This document shows, piece after piece, positions 27,045 through 36,658 of a stretch of DNA of 64,000 bases. The notes below the pieces were generated by a model, which worked only from the letters and a program-made list of their open reading frames with translations, did no database searches and was not told the DNA's origin. Origin of the DNA: Paenisporosarcina cavernae (lineage in GTDB: Bacteria > Bacillota > Bacilli > Bacillales_A > Planococcaceae). Position numbers and translations under genes: made by a program. Where the stretch lies: NCBI RefSeq assembly GCF_003595195.1, contig NZ_CP032418.1, forward strand, positions 1,128,501 through 1,192,500, given 5' to 3'. Every line of letters starts with the position of its first letter. Positions within the stretch are counted from its first letter, which is position 1.

Positions 27045-29711
27045 TTAAGGAGTTTCTTTTGTATCAGTTGTGCCGGTAGGAGTGGAACTATTCGTCGATG
27101 CAGTTGAACCATCGGTTGATCCATCTGTTGAACCGTCCGTTGTTCCATCTCCAGTACCATCGTCTGCAGGAGGAGTGGTTGTTCCATCCCCAGTGCCGTC
27201 ATCTGGATTTGTTCCATCACCAGTGCCGTCATCTGTTGAAGGTGGAGTGGTAGTACCGTCATCCCCATTCTTATCTCCGTTTCCTTTGTCATCAGGCTTA
27301 TCTTCATTTCCTTTTGGATCATCGGTTTTTTCTTCACCTACTTGAAGCGAAACGGAAGCAGGGGAGCTTTTCGTATCATCGGCCACCGCTACGACAGTAA
27401 ATGTATAACTATCTCCAGGTGTTATTCCGTTAACGATTAATCCATTTTTGTCTGTCGTTTGAAGCAATGTTGCTGCTTCACCATTAATAGAAAGGGAAAC
27501 TTCAAAGCTGACGTTCACATCTTTGTCTTTTGGTGCTTTACGCTTCCAAGATAAAGTAGCAGCTTGTTGTTTGTCGTCGTAATCAACTTTTAAGTTCGTT
27601 GGAGCTTCTAACTCAAGTTGTTCATACTGTTCCGATACAGTTGTAGGAACGGTACCTTTTACAAACAGTTCTTTACTCTTAAGCTCATTAGGAGTGTAGT
27701 CACTCGCAAGTTGAAGAGGATCTGTTCCTACTTCTACAGTAGCTTCCACAACGGAGGAAGGTTTTTTAAATCGCCCATTATCTGCGTTTGCGGATACTTC
27801 CGTCATGACACTTTTGAAAATTCGTTGAGCAAAGTTAGCTTCCTCAGAGTTATTTTTATTTATCCCATTTTTCATACTCTCATATCCAGTCCAGACAGCA
27901 ATAGAATAGTTCGTTGTGTAACCGGCAAACCAGACATCAGGAGCATATCCAGAAGGAATGTTATTTTCTTTCATATAATCAGAGTTATAGTTTGTCGTTC
28001 CTGATTTACCAGCTAAATCTAATCCAGGAACATTGGCAGCTTTCCCAGTAGAACCTGATTTACTTGATACAACATCGCGAAGCATGTCTGTAATCATGTA
28101 TGCTGTGTAATCTTCCATCGCTGGTTCAGATTGCGGTTTAAATTCTTGTTTCGTTTTGCCATCTCTATAAACGATAGCATTAATTGCGAATGGTTCCGAG
28201 TACACACCTGAATTGCCAAATGCTGCATAGGCAGCTGCTAGTTTAACGGTATTAATTCCTTCCGTTGCACCAATTGCAGCTGACTCGTATTTTAATTTCT
28301 TGTTTTCGGGAATTCCTAATTTTGTCGCAAATGCGGTTCTATCCGATTCTTTTACTTCTTGATATGCTTTTACAGCAGGTACGTTACGAGAACGATATAG
28401 AGCTTCACGAATGGTCATTTTGCCCATGTATTTATTGTCAAAATTATATATTTGTTGGTCAGAACCAGTATAAGTAATTTTTTCATCATTTATAGTTGAT
28501 CCAGTTGACCATTTTTTGTATTCGATTAGTGGACCATAGTCCAGAATTGGTTTAATTGTAGAACCGACACCTCGACCATCTAAATCACTCGCATAATTCA
28601 GTCCGCGATCGGAACCGTAATCTCGTCCTCCACCAACTGCAACGATTGCTCCAGTTTTTGTATCAAGGACTGTTAAACCTGCTTCCATTTTCTCGGTAGG
28701 GAAGTTATCTGATTTTAAAGCTGATTCAACAGCCTTTTGTGCAACTGGATCTAAATTCGTATACACTTTTAACCCGTCAGATAAAGAAGCACCATCGCCT
28801 TTTTCTTTTAATTCATCTAGGACGATATCAAGATAGGCAGGATAGTTAGTGACCGTAACTGATTTTCGTTTTTCTTCTGGTAATAAGCCATCCGTAATTG
28901 GTTTTGCTTTAGCTGCATCCGCTTCTTCTTGTGTAATTTTTTCGTGTTGAACCATTAATCCAAGTACAATATTACGACGTTTTTCAGCAGCTTCAGGATG
29001 TTTGAACGGATTGTAATTGTTAGGACTTTGAGGCATACCAGCAAGCATCGCTAGCTGATGTAATTCTAAATCTTTCAATTCTTTTCCATAGAAAAAGTCT
29101 GCTGCTGTACCAAATCCGTACGTATTTCCGGACATGAGGATTTTGTTAAAATACATTTCGAAAATTTCTTCTTTTTCATATTCTTGCTCTAATTTATACG
29201 CTAGCACAGCTTCTTGTGCTTTTCGTTTTAGTGTTTTTTCATTCTTCAAGAAAGAATTTTTAATCACTTGTTGCGTCAAAGTAGAAGCTCCTTGTGATCC
29301 AAATCCGTCAGTTACATTTGCTAATACTGCACCACCAAGCCGGAAAAAATCGACCCCATTGTGTTCGTAGAAACGAACATCTTCCGTTGCTAAAATGGCA
29401 TCTTCCATTTGTTTTGGAATTTCCTCGTAAGGAACAAATTCACGGTTTTCTTTTCCGATGGTTGCAAATACTTCCTTATTTCTATCATAAAATTCTGTCG
29501 AGATAGGATCTTTTAATGCTTCCTCATCTAATTCAGGGGCGGAACTAGCATAGTAAGCAAATAACGCTCCACCGAACACAAGACCTGCTAACCCAACTGC
29601 AATAATTGCGATGAGAACTTTTTTCCACCAAGCACCTTTAGGTTGTTTGGATTTGTTTTGTTTTTGAACTTCTTTTCTTCGTTGTCTACGAGAGTTTGTC
29701 TCTTTGCTCAC
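27045..29711 (-). CDS. ponA: Class A penicillin-binding protein 1A/1B
   Basis: This bifunctional wall synthase polymerises and cross-links peptidoglycan. In 888 residues it has a basic cytosolic tail, a membrane anchor (about 30-54) and a GT51 transglycosylase with EDVRFYEHNGVD (catalytic Glu110). The transpeptidase has S384-TIK, SRN at 441-443 and KSGT at 569-572. An FN3-like domain lies near 700-790, followed by a low-complexity tail rich in Gly, Asp, Thr and Pro with tandem DGTGDGT and DGST units. It starts with GTG 29711 behind AGGAG and follows recU, as in B. subtilis. Confidence 0.96.
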   Translation of the reverse strand: MSKETNSRRQRRKEVQKQNKSKQPKGAWWKKVLIAIIAVGLAGLVFGGALFAYYASSAPELDEEALKDPISTEFYDRNKEVFATIGKENREFVPYEEIPKQMEDAILATEDVRFYEHNGVDFFRLGGAVLANVTDGFGSQGASTLTQQVIKNSFLKNEKTLKRKAQEAVLAYKLEQEYEKEEIFEMYFNKILMSGNTYGFGTAADFFYGKELKDLELHQLAMLAGMPQSPNNYNPFKHPEAAEKRRNIVLGLMVQHEKITQEEADAAKAKPITDGLLPEEKRKSVTVTNYPAYLDIVLDELKEKGDGASLSDGLKVYTNLDPVAQKAVESALKSDNFPTEKMEAGLTVLDTKTGAIVAVGGGRDYGSDRGLNYASDLDGRGVGSTIKPILDYGPLIEYKKWSTGSTINDEKITYTGSDQQIYNFDNKYMGKMTIREALYRSRNVPAVKAYQEVKESDRTAFATKLGIPENKKLKYESAAIGATEGINTVKLAAAYAAFGNSGVYSEPFAINAIVYRDGKTKQEFKPQSEPAMEDYTAYMITDMLRDVVSSKSGSTGKAANVPGLDLAGKSGTTNYNSDYMKENNIPSGYAPDVWFAGYTTNYSIAVWTGYESMKNGINKNNSEEANFAQRIFKSVMTEVSANADNGRFKKPSSVVEATVEVGTDPLQLASDYTPNELKSKELFVKGTVPTTVSEQYEQLELEAPTNLKVDYDDKQQAATLSWKRKAPKDKDVNVSFEVSLSINGEAATLLQTTDKNGLIVNGITPGDSYTFTVVAVADDTKSSPASVSLQVGEEKTDDPKGNEDKPDDKGNGDKNGDDGTTTPPSTDDGTGDGTNPDDGTGDGTTTPPADDGTGDGTTDGSTDGSTDGSTASTNSSTPTGTTDTKETP

Positions 29712-29732
29712 GAAGCTCTCCTCACTTTCACT

Positions 29733-30347
29733 TTAAGACTGAATCTGATGTACCATTTTTTCTAAGGCTTCTAAATAATCTATTCTAGGAAATGCCTTTG
29801 GTATAAGTTCAAACCCTTTATCTTCAAATATGTTGAGAGAAATGGATTTTCTCGCACCCTTATTCATATCCTCCCAGCACGATTTCAAAACCTGATATGG
29901 TAATAAAAAATATCGATTGAGCGTAGAAAAACGAACAAGTAAAAAGGCAATACCTTGATTCGCGACTATATTTTCCATATGTTCCATTTGATGGGAATGA
30001 ATATTTTGAAGAGGAAAGGACGTTTTATTCTTCGTTTCTTTCGCTTCAAAGTCAATATATCTACCCATCCAAACCCCATTGTAATCCGTCGTAGATGCAG
30101 TTCGATAATAAGCTTCTCGAATAACAGCGGAGCTCCTAGATGGATAATCCACTTTCACCACTTGAATAGGAACTGGTTTTTTATGAATAACGGCCAAATT
30201 ACGTGAGAGATAAAATTCATTGGTTTCATTCAACTCATCTTCTAATGTTTTTCCGCGATTCCCAAAATCTATTTTCCTATTTGGTTTTGAATCATTAGGA
30301 GTTTTAGTAGGAACAAACTTTTTTCCATTTGGATAATGAACGGTCAT
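29733..30347 (-). CDS. recU: Holliday junction resolvase RecU
   Basis: RecU cuts four-way junctions and modulates RecA. The 204-residue protein has NRGKTLEDELNETN, the DYNGVWMGRYIDFEAKETK active-site region of the nuclease fold (acidic residues plus lysine) and a C-terminal half of the family type. I prefer the ATG at 30347 with GAGGTGG 5 bases upstream. A GTG 9 bases earlier, with AAAGGAG, is the alternative. Co-transcribed with ponA. Confidence 0.93.
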   Translation of the reverse strand: MTVHYPNGKKFVPTKTPNDSKPNRKIDFGNRGKTLEDELNETNEFYLSRNLAVIHKKPVPIQVVKVDYPSRSSAVIREAYYRTASTTDYNGVWMGRYIDFEAKETKNKTSFPLQNIHSHQMEHMENIVANQGIAFLLVRFSTLNRYFLLPYQVLKSCWEDMNKGARKSISLNIFEDKGFELIPKAFPRIDYLEALEKMVHQIQS

Positions 30348-30532
30348 ATGCGCCACCTCATCTCCTTTCATCATACCATATTATCAGAACGTTCCTTCCT
30401 TCAGAAAGTTTCAAAATGGAGATCTAATTTTGTCGAAAAATCACTTCTTTACACTAAACAGCACTTCTTTTGTCTTCCGAGTAGGAAAACCTCTCCTAAC
30501 CCCGAAATAGTAGGGAAAAAGGGGGAGAAGAG

Positions 30533-30694
30533 ATGAACAGGTTACAAGATTTAATTAAACAAGTGGAGCAGCTTGAAAAGATTTTGGAGATTCGATTTCT
30601 TCAAGAGAAAGTGGCATTAACTAAATCGTATTATACACGAAATGACGGAATATATGTTCGTGTTTTAGTGGAGAATAAACAAAAGATTTGTTAG
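30533..30694 (+). CDS. Small hypothetical protein, 53 aa
   Basis: An ORF from ATG 30533 to TAG 30692 is preceded by GGGGGAGAAG, a strong ribosome site. It encodes an amphipathic helix (LQDLIKQVEQLEKILEIRF) followed by a basic, Tyr-containing tail and has no membrane segment. It lies 26 bases before yppE and may be first in the yppE-mrfAB unit. I do not recognise the family. Confidence 0.6.
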   Translation: MNRLQDLIKQVEQLEKILEIRFLQEKVALTKSYYTRNDGIYVRVLVENKQKIC

Positions 30695-30720
30695 AATAAA
30701 AGAAAAGGAGGGCGTTAGAA

Positions 30721-31077
30721 ATGTTAGTCCAGTTAACGAAAGAGTTAAAAACCGAAGCAATTGCATCACAGCTCCGTCACGAGCGTATGCGTGAAGAAGA
30801 CCGCTCTCCTGATTTCTTTGTTGAAGTGAAGCCACATGTGGATCATTGGCATACCATGTTAGCAGAATGGGAAGAACAGACATCTCAATTTATTCATAAG
30901 TTTCGTCCAAAACATATTCGAAAAGAACAAATTGATGCAGTAGTAGATGGATTTAAACAATATATTGTTCAATCCTTTTATAAAGAAACAGGAAAAAAGA
31001 GATTTGTTTTAACTATACAAGCAAGTATTTATACATTTGATACGCTCATTCGCGCTATAGAGGAAGAAGGAAGTTGA
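30721..31077 (+). CDS. yppE: YppE family protein (DUF1798)
   Basis: The 118-residue helical protein has the family-typical WHTMLAEWEEQ and FKQYIVQSFYKETGKKRF segments. B. subtilis YppE is a small four-helix protein of unknown function in the same neighbourhood. An AAAGGAGG site precedes ATG 30721. The stop lies one base before mrfA. Confidence 0.85.
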   Translation: MLVQLTKELKTEAIASQLRHERMREEDRSPDFFVEVKPHVDHWHTMLAEWEEQTSQFIHKFRPKHIRKEQIDAVVDGFKQYIVQSFYKETGKKRFVLTIQASIYTFDTLIRAIEEEGS

Positions 31078-31078
31078 C

Positions 31079-33352
31079 ATGTTTCAGAAAAAAACGGTCG
31101 TTGAATTAATCGAGCAATGGAAAAACGATCCAGAAATGAAAGAGCGAATTGTCTATTCAAGAACATTGCCAGAAAAAGATGCGATATATGTACCATTTCC
31201 GTCTACTATGCATCCCAAATTGATCGAAGGATTACATAAACGTTCGATTCATCAATTGTATTCCCATCAAGCGGAGGCATTCGAACTCGCGTCGCAACGG
31301 AAATCATTTACAGCTATTACCCCTACAGCCTCTGGAAAATCTTTTTGTTATCATTTGCCTGTCCTTCATGAAATTTTAGAGAATCCTACTGCAAGAGCAT
31401 TATATTTATTTCCAACAAAAGCGTTAGCTCAAGATCAAAAAAGCGATTTGCATGCTTTAATAGAAGAAATCGGTGAAGAAGTTTTTAGCTACACTTATGA
31501 TGGGGATACTGCTCCTGCGGTTCGAACGAAAATAAGAAAAGCTGGACATATCGTCTTAACGAATCCGGATATGTTGCATTCAGGAATTCTTCCACATCAC
31601 ACGAAATGGGTTTCATTATTTGAGAATTTATCGTATATCGTGATTGATGAACTACATACATATAAAGGTGTCTTTGGAAGTCATGTTTCACATGTTATTC
31701 GACGGTTAAAAAGAATTTGTGCATATTATGGTAGTAATCCTACAATTATCTGTACGTCCGCTACGATTGCAAATCCAAAAGAGTTAGCAGAACAACTGAC
31801 TAATACGGAGCAAGTGCTAATTGAACGCAACGGTGCACCTTCGGGGAATAAACATTTTCTCTTTTTAAATCCTCCTCTTACTCATCCAGCATTTGGCATT
31901 CGCCGAAGTGCGATTCTAGAAGTAAGAGATGTTGCAGAAAAGTTATATAAAGAGAACGTTCAAACAATTATATTTGCTAAAAGCCGTGTACGAGTGGAAA
32001 TGCTAGTCACGTATTTAAAAGAAATGACGAAAAAGAAATTGTTTGATGAGTCGATTAGAGGCTATCGAGGTGGCTATTTACCATCTGAACGAAGAGTCAT
32101 TGAAAAAGGATTACGTACTGGTGATATTAAAACAGTAGTTAGTACAAATGCACTTGAATTGGGGATTGATATAGGGCAACTTCAAGCGTGTGTGATGACT
32201 GGCTATCCTGGAACGATAGCGAGTGCGTGGCAGCAAGCGGGTAGAGCAGGAAGAAGACAAGAGGATGCATTAATCATCTATGTCGCTGGAAACAGTGCGA
32301 TTGATCAGTATGTGATAGAAAATCCATCCTATTTATTAAACCAATCTCCTGAAGAAGCACGTATTCAACCGGACAATCTGTTTATCTTAATGGATCATTT
32401 GAAATGTGCTTCTTTTGAATTGCCATTTTCTCTAACGGATACTTACGGAGAATTTGAAATTCAAGAATTGTTAACCTATTTAGAAGATCAAGGCGTATTG
32501 GTGAAAACAAGTTCATCTTGGCATTGGATGAGCGATCGTTTTCCAGCTCATGACGTTAGTCTTCGTTCTGCAACACAAGAAAATGTTGTTATTATTGATC
32601 AAACAATTCCTGCCGAGACAAAAGTCATTGGAGAGATGGATACGTATAGTGCCATGACATTGTTACATGATGAGGCTATCTATATGCATCAAGGGACACA
32701 ATTCCAAGTAGAATATTTGGATTGGGAAGAGAAAAAAGCGTTTGTACGAGAAGTGGATGTCGATTATTATACAGATGCGAATCTTGCATTAGAATTAAAA
32801 GTGATGGCAGAGGATAAGTCGAGACCTATTGGCCAAATGTCGGCACATTTTGGGGATATTTCTGTCGTTCAATTGCCGACAATCTTTAAGAAAATACGTT
32901 TTGAAACGCATGACAATATAGGTTCAGGGCCGATTTCTCTTCCCCCGATGGAGAAGCATACGTCCGCTACTTGGTTAAGTTTCGAAAAACCAGATGACTG
33001 GAATGACTCCATGTTATCGGATGCATTAATTGGTGTTGGTACAGCAATTTCGGCGTTTGTACCGATGTTTGTTCAATGTGACCGATCAGATATACATGTT
33101 GTTCCACAAGTAAAAGCTGTCCATTCAGAATTGCCGACCATTTTCATAAGTGATAGTTATCCTGGAGGAATAGGAATTAGTGATCGAATTTATGATAAGT
33201 GGGAAGAAGTCATAGAGAAAGCAACAAGCCATGTAGAACAATGTTCGTGCGAATGGGGATGTCCCGCTTGTATTGGAGCGCAAGAAGCTGCGGTAGGAAT
33301 GAAGGACGAAGTTATTTCTTTGTTTCATAAATTAGCAAAAATTAGTAGGTGA
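31079..33352 (+). CDS. mrfA: DExH helicase MrfA (YprA), mitomycin repair
   Basis: MrfA is the helicase of the MrfAB nucleotide excision pathway that repairs mitomycin C damage in B. subtilis. The 757-residue protein has Walker A TPTASGKS, VIDELH box II, TSATIANP motif III and AWQQAGRAGRR motif VI. It ends in a DUF1998 domain with C-x-C-x3-C-x2-C (Cys722, 724, 728, 731), likely zinc-binding. mrfB begins 4 bases after the stop. Confidence 0.92.
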   Translation: MFQKKTVVELIEQWKNDPEMKERIVYSRTLPEKDAIYVPFPSTMHPKLIEGLHKRSIHQLYSHQAEAFELASQRKSFTAITPTASGKSFCYHLPVLHEILENPTARALYLFPTKALAQDQKSDLHALIEEIGEEVFSYTYDGDTAPAVRTKIRKAGHIVLTNPDMLHSGILPHHTKWVSLFENLSYIVIDELHTYKGVFGSHVSHVIRRLKRICAYYGSNPTIICTSATIANPKELAEQLTNTEQVLIERNGAPSGNKHFLFLNPPLTHPAFGIRRSAILEVRDVAEKLYKENVQTIIFAKSRVRVEMLVTYLKEMTKKKLFDESIRGYRGGYLPSERRVIEKGLRTGDIKTVVSTNALELGIDIGQLQACVMTGYPGTIASAWQQAGRAGRRQEDALIIYVAGNSAIDQYVIENPSYLLNQSPEEARIQPDNLFILMDHLKCASFELPFSLTDTYGEFEIQELLTYLEDQGVLVKTSSSWHWMSDRFPAHDVSLRSATQENVVIIDQTIPAETKVIGEMDTYSAMTLLHDEAIYMHQGTQFQVEYLDWEEKKAFVREVDVDYYTDANLALELKVMAEDKSRPIGQMSAHFGDISVVQLPTIFKKIRFETHDNIGSGPISLPPMEKHTSATWLSFEKPDDWNDSMLSDALIGVGTAISAFVPMFVQCDRSDIHVVPQVKAVHSELPTIFISDSYPGGIGISDRIYDKWEEVIEKATSHVEQCSCEWGCPACIGAQEAAVGMKDEVISLFHKLAKISR

Positions 33353-33356
33353 AAAT

Positions 33357-34601
33357 ATGTCCTTTCAACAAAATTACTTGGATTTAAAAAGCAAAATGAA
33401 AAAATCCAATCTAGTGAAGGAATCAGAGGTTGCATTTGTCAAACCACCAAAACCTTCATATGCAGATGAATGGGCTTCAAGAGGGTTAACCCTAATCGAA
33501 AATAAATTTGGATACGTTTTTATGAAAAAACAAACGTACCCATTTTCCTATTTGCATGGAACGTATACGTTTGAAGAATCAAAAGAGTCAATTAAACAAT
33601 GGATGAGAAAGAAGGTTGATCATCCACTTTCGCCAAGTAAACCTAAATTGATGTTTTTTGATACCGAAACGACCGGTTTAAAAGGTGCCGGTACGTATAT
33701 TTTTTTATCTGGTCAGTTAGAAATTCTATCGGACCGAGTGGAATTACATCAATACGTAATGGCTAACCATGATAACGAAGCAGCATTTTTATATGAGACG
33801 GGCTTATGGAAGAATGATCACACCGTCGTCTCTTATAATGGAAAAAGTTTCGATTGGCCGCAGTTGCAAACAAGATGGGTATTTCATCGAAGCGTTTTAC
33901 CACCATTGCCAGACATTCGTCAGTTAGATCTTTTGCATAGCAGTAGAAGGATATGGAAAAACGCTTTAGAACGGTTCCCCTTAACAGAGATGGAGAAGCA
34001 AGTAATAGGTTTTGTTCGAAAGGACGACATTCCTGGCCACTTAGCACCAATGATTTATTTAGATGCAATAAAATCAGGCTATGTTGATACATTGATGAAA
34101 GTTTTGAAACACAATGAATGGGATTTACTCTCCTTAATCTCTTTGTACGGCTTTTCCACCGATTTGTTATTACGAGAAAAATCCTTACAAGACGGTACTA
34201 TCACCGCGACAAATATAGGAAAGTGGTTTTATGACCTCCAAGATTACGTCACTAGTAAAGAACATTTTGAGGAGATCGGAAAGGATCATTCAAAAGAAGA
34301 AGCGGCTATTGCCAACTACTACTTGGGTCTTCAATTTAAAAAAGAAAAACAGTACGTAGAAGCCATTTCCTATTTCCGACAATCAATCAACTACTTAGAA
34401 ACAAAACAGCGGTTGGATGCATGGAAACAATTGGCCATCCTGTTAGAACACAAATTTTTTCACTACAACGAAGTGAATGAGCTATGTGAAAAAGCAATAC
34501 AATATATTGAGGAAACAACAAATATCAAACAATCCATGAAAACAAAGCTTCGGTTAGAATGGGTCAAAAGGAAAGCTCGAGTGAATAGAAAACAAAAATA
34601 A
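33357..34601 (+). CDS. mrfB: DEDDh exonuclease MrfB (YprB) with TPR tail
   Basis: The 414-residue partner of MrfA has an RNase H-like exonuclease with FFDTETTGLKGAGTYIF (acidic motif I near residue 99), SYNGKSFDWPQL and a WDLLSL motif with the last aspartate. TPR-like helices follow from about residue 310 (AIANYYLGLQFKKEKQYVEAI). It removes damaged DNA unwound by MrfA in B. subtilis. Same operon. Confidence 0.9.
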   Translation: MSFQQNYLDLKSKMKKSNLVKESEVAFVKPPKPSYADEWASRGLTLIENKFGYVFMKKQTYPFSYLHGTYTFEESKESIKQWMRKKVDHPLSPSKPKLMFFDTETTGLKGAGTYIFLSGQLEILSDRVELHQYVMANHDNEAAFLYETGLWKNDHTVVSYNGKSFDWPQLQTRWVFHRSVLPPLPDIRQLDLLHSSRRIWKNALERFPLTEMEKQVIGFVRKDDIPGHLAPMIYLDAIKSGYVDTLMKVLKHNEWDLLSLISLYGFSTDLLLREKSLQDGTITATNIGKWFYDLQDYVTSKEHFEEIGKDHSKEEAAIANYYLGLQFKKEKQYVEAISYFRQSINYLETKQRLDAWKQLAILLEHKFFHYNEVNELCEKAIQYIEETTNIKQSMKTKLRLEWVKRKARVNRKQK

Positions 34602-34665
34602 TTTCCCGGGAAAGCGCAGAGTTCGACACTTTTATGTAGCACGAATGTTTTTAAAAAGTAGAATA

Positions 34666-34674
34666 TGGTATACT
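34666..34674 (+). promoter_or_regulatory. Extended -10 promoter for gpsB
   Basis: TGGTATACT is an extended -10 element about 37 bases before the gpsB ATG, with a T-rich -35 region. Confidence 0.5.
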
Positions 34675-34710
34675 TTTCTATATGTATGAAAAGCAGGAAG
34701 GAAGATCGTT

Positions 34711-35004
34711 ATGGAAATGAAATTAACTGCTAAAGATATTTTAGAAAAAGAATTTAAATCAGGAATCCGTGGGTATAACCAGGATGACGTGGATCAATTT
34801 TTAGATGATATTATTCAAGACTACGAATCATTTGAAACCCAGATTGCCAATTTACGTGCTGAAAACAAACAATTGCGCGACCAATTAGAAGATATGCCTA
34901 GAAGACAACCAGTTCAACCAACTGCAGGTTCGACAAATTTTGATATTTTAAAGCGTTTATCTAATTTAGAAAAACACGTCTTCGGAAGTAAACTTTACGA
35001 GTAA
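34711..35004 (+). CDS. gpsB: Cell-cycle protein GpsB (DivIVA-like)
   Basis: GpsB shuttles between septum and side wall and guides class A PBPs such as PonA. The 97-residue protein has a DivIVA-type N-terminal domain ([22 protein letters not shown]), a coiled coil to about residue 65 and a C-terminal helix ([16 protein letters not shown]) used for trimerisation. The location immediately before rnpB is as in B. subtilis. Confidence 0.95.
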   Translation: MEMKLTAKDILEKEFKSGIRGYNQDDVDQFLDDIIQDYESFETQIANLRAENKQLRDQLEDMPRRQPVQPTAGSTNFDILKRLSNLEKHVFGSKLYE

Positions 35005-35005
35005 G

Positions 35006-35034
35006 TTGTTATTTTCTCCTTTTTCGGCTATACT
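35006..35034 (+). promoter_or_regulatory. Promoter of rnpB
   Basis: TTGTTA (35006-35011), 17 bases and TATACT (35029-35034). The predicted start 7 bases downstream, at 35041, coincides with the first base of the RNase P end-closing helix. Confidence 0.75.
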
Positions 35035-35040
35035 GTTTCT

Positions 35041-35433
35041 AGCTTTTGAGAATTCAGGTAATCGCTGCAATGTTAGACATTGTAGAGGAAAGTCCATGCT
35101 CGCACGCATCTGAGATGAGCGTAGTGTTCGTGCTTAGCCAAAAAATAAGCTAAGGCAACGTGAGTTGACGGCGGGAAGATTCCTAAGTCCTTCGTGATAT
35201 GGATCCCTTCTCTGAAAGTGCCACAGTGACGAAGCTAGTTTGGAAACTTACTAGGTGGAACGAGGTAAACCCCACGAGCGAGAAACCCAAATTATGGTAG
35301 GGGCACTCTTATGAAAGAAATGAATGGATTAAGAGACAGTTTTCTGTAGATAGATGATTACCGCCCATTCGTACGAGGTGCAAACTGTTTGAGTACGTGG
35401 GAACAAAACATGGCTTACGAATTATTAAAAGCT
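35041..35433 (+). ncRNA. rnpB: RNase P RNA, Bacillus type (class B)
   Basis: This catalytic RNA trims the 5' leader of tRNA precursors. Hallmarks are GGTAATCGCTGCA near the 5' end, GAGGAAAGTCCATGCTCGCA, GTGCCACAGTGACGAAG, the AGCGAGAAACCCAAAT core, and GGAACAAAACATGGCTTAC at the 3' side. AGCTTTT (35041-35047) pairs with AAAAGCT (35427-35433), and the adjacent AATTC with GAATT, forming P1 and fixing both ends. The length of about 393 nt is close to the 401 nt of B. subtilis. Confidence 0.97.
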
Positions 35434-35450
35434 TGAAATGTAAAATTTAA

Positions 35451-35477
35451 AGCTCTCCATTCATGGAGGGCTTTTTT
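35451..35477 (+). terminator. Terminator of rnpB
   Basis: AGCTCTCCAT-TC-ATGGAGGGCT, a stem with one G-T pair, followed by T6. Confidence 0.9.
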
Positions 35478-35533
35478 ACACTGTAAGAATAGATGCAAGT
35501 ATACACTTTAAACAAAGATAGTGAGGGATTCAC

Positions 35534-36658
35534 ATGAACCATAATTTAGTTGCTACTGCCGCGATGGGTTTAGAAGGAATTGTAGCAGATGAAGTAAAAG
35601 CATTAGGATACGAAACACGAACAGAAAATGGCAAAGTCTATTTTTCGGGAGACGACGAAGCAATTGCACGTGCCAATATGTGGTTACGTGTAGCGGACCG
35701 TGTCAAAATTATTGCTGGTCAATTTAAAGCCACTACATTTGATCAACTTTTTGAACAAACAAAAAATATCCCGTGGGAGAACTATTTAACAGTTGATGCT
35801 GCATTCCCAATACAAGGAAAATCGGTTAAATCTAAATTATTTAGTGTCCCTGATTGTCAAGCAATTGTAAAAAAAGCGGTAGTAGAACGCTTAAAAACTG
35901 CACATAAACGAATTGGGTTTTTAGATGAATCTGGACCGACTTATAAATTAGAAATAAGCATCTTGAAAGATATTGCAACTATCTCAATAGATACAAGTGG
36001 TGTTGGCCTTCACAAAAGAGGGTATCGAGCGGACCAGGGGGAAGCACCGTTAAAAGAGACATTAGCAGCAGCTCTTGTGTACATTTCAAAATGGAATCCC
36101 AATCGTCCATTCGTGGATCCTTTTTGTGGTTCTGGGACCATTCCTATTGAAGCTGCAATGATTGGACAATCTATTGCTCCCGGATATAATCGAGAATTCA
36201 TCAGCGAAGATTGGACATGGATGAATGCAAAAATTTGGGATCGAGTGAGAGAAGAAGCTGAGGATAAAGCGAATTATGATCAGCCATTAAGTATAGAGGG
36301 TTCTGATATTGACCATAAGATGATTCAAATGGCAAAAGATAATGCAATTGAAGCAGGTTTTTCAGACATTATTCAATTTAAACAACGCCAAGTATTAGAT
36401 TTTTCGACAACGTTAACCGACGGTGTCATGATTGGAAATCCGCCATATGGTGAGCGAATTGGCGAAGTGGAAACAATTGAAAAAATGATTGCGGGACTAG
36501 GTGACTTAATGGAGCAATATCCTACGTGGTCTGTTTACATGCTTTCTTCTATGGAAAATTTTGAAACGCTGTATGGAAAACGAGCAACAAAAAAACGGAA
36601 GCTTTTCAATGGCTTCATAAGGACAGATTATTATCAATATTGGGGTAAAAAATCGTAA
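35534..36658 (+). CDS. ypsC: THUMP-domain RNA methyltransferase, YpsC-like
   Basis: The 374-residue protein has an N-terminal THUMP RNA-binding domain (residues about 45-155) and a class I SAM methyltransferase with DPFCGSGTIPIEAAMIG and the catalytic NPPYGER. This matches the YpsC family, related to the N-terminal half of RlmL, which methylates guanine N2 in 23S rRNA. The exact target here is inferred. Its stop shares a base with the ypvA ATG. Confidence 0.92.
   Translation: MNHNLVATAAMGLEGIVADEVKALGYETRTENGKVYFSGDDEAIARANMWLRVADRVKIIAGQFKATTFDQLFEQTKNIPWENYLTVDAAFPIQGKSVKSKLFSVPDCQAIVKKAVVERLKTAHKRIGFLDESGPTYKLEISILKDIATISIDTSGVGLHKRGYRADQGEAPLKETLAAALVYISKWNPNRPFVDPFCGSGTIPIEAAMIGQSIAPGYNREFISEDWTWMNAKIWDRVREEAEDKANYDQPLSIEGSDIDHKMIQMAKDNAIEAGFSDIIQFKQRQVLDFSTTLTDGVMIGNPPYGERIGEVETIEKMIAGLGDLMEQYPTWSVYMLSSMENFETLYGKRATKKRKLFNGFIRTDYYQYWGKKS

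Noticed and set aside
27018-27340. Possible CRISPR-like or tandem repeat array
   Set aside because: The repeats are coding (PonA tail), too short and without unique spacers.
27070-27345. Plus-strand open frame of Val/Pro/Ser repeats
   Set aside because: It is the complement of the repetitive PonA tail. The pattern follows from the DGT repeats on the other strand.
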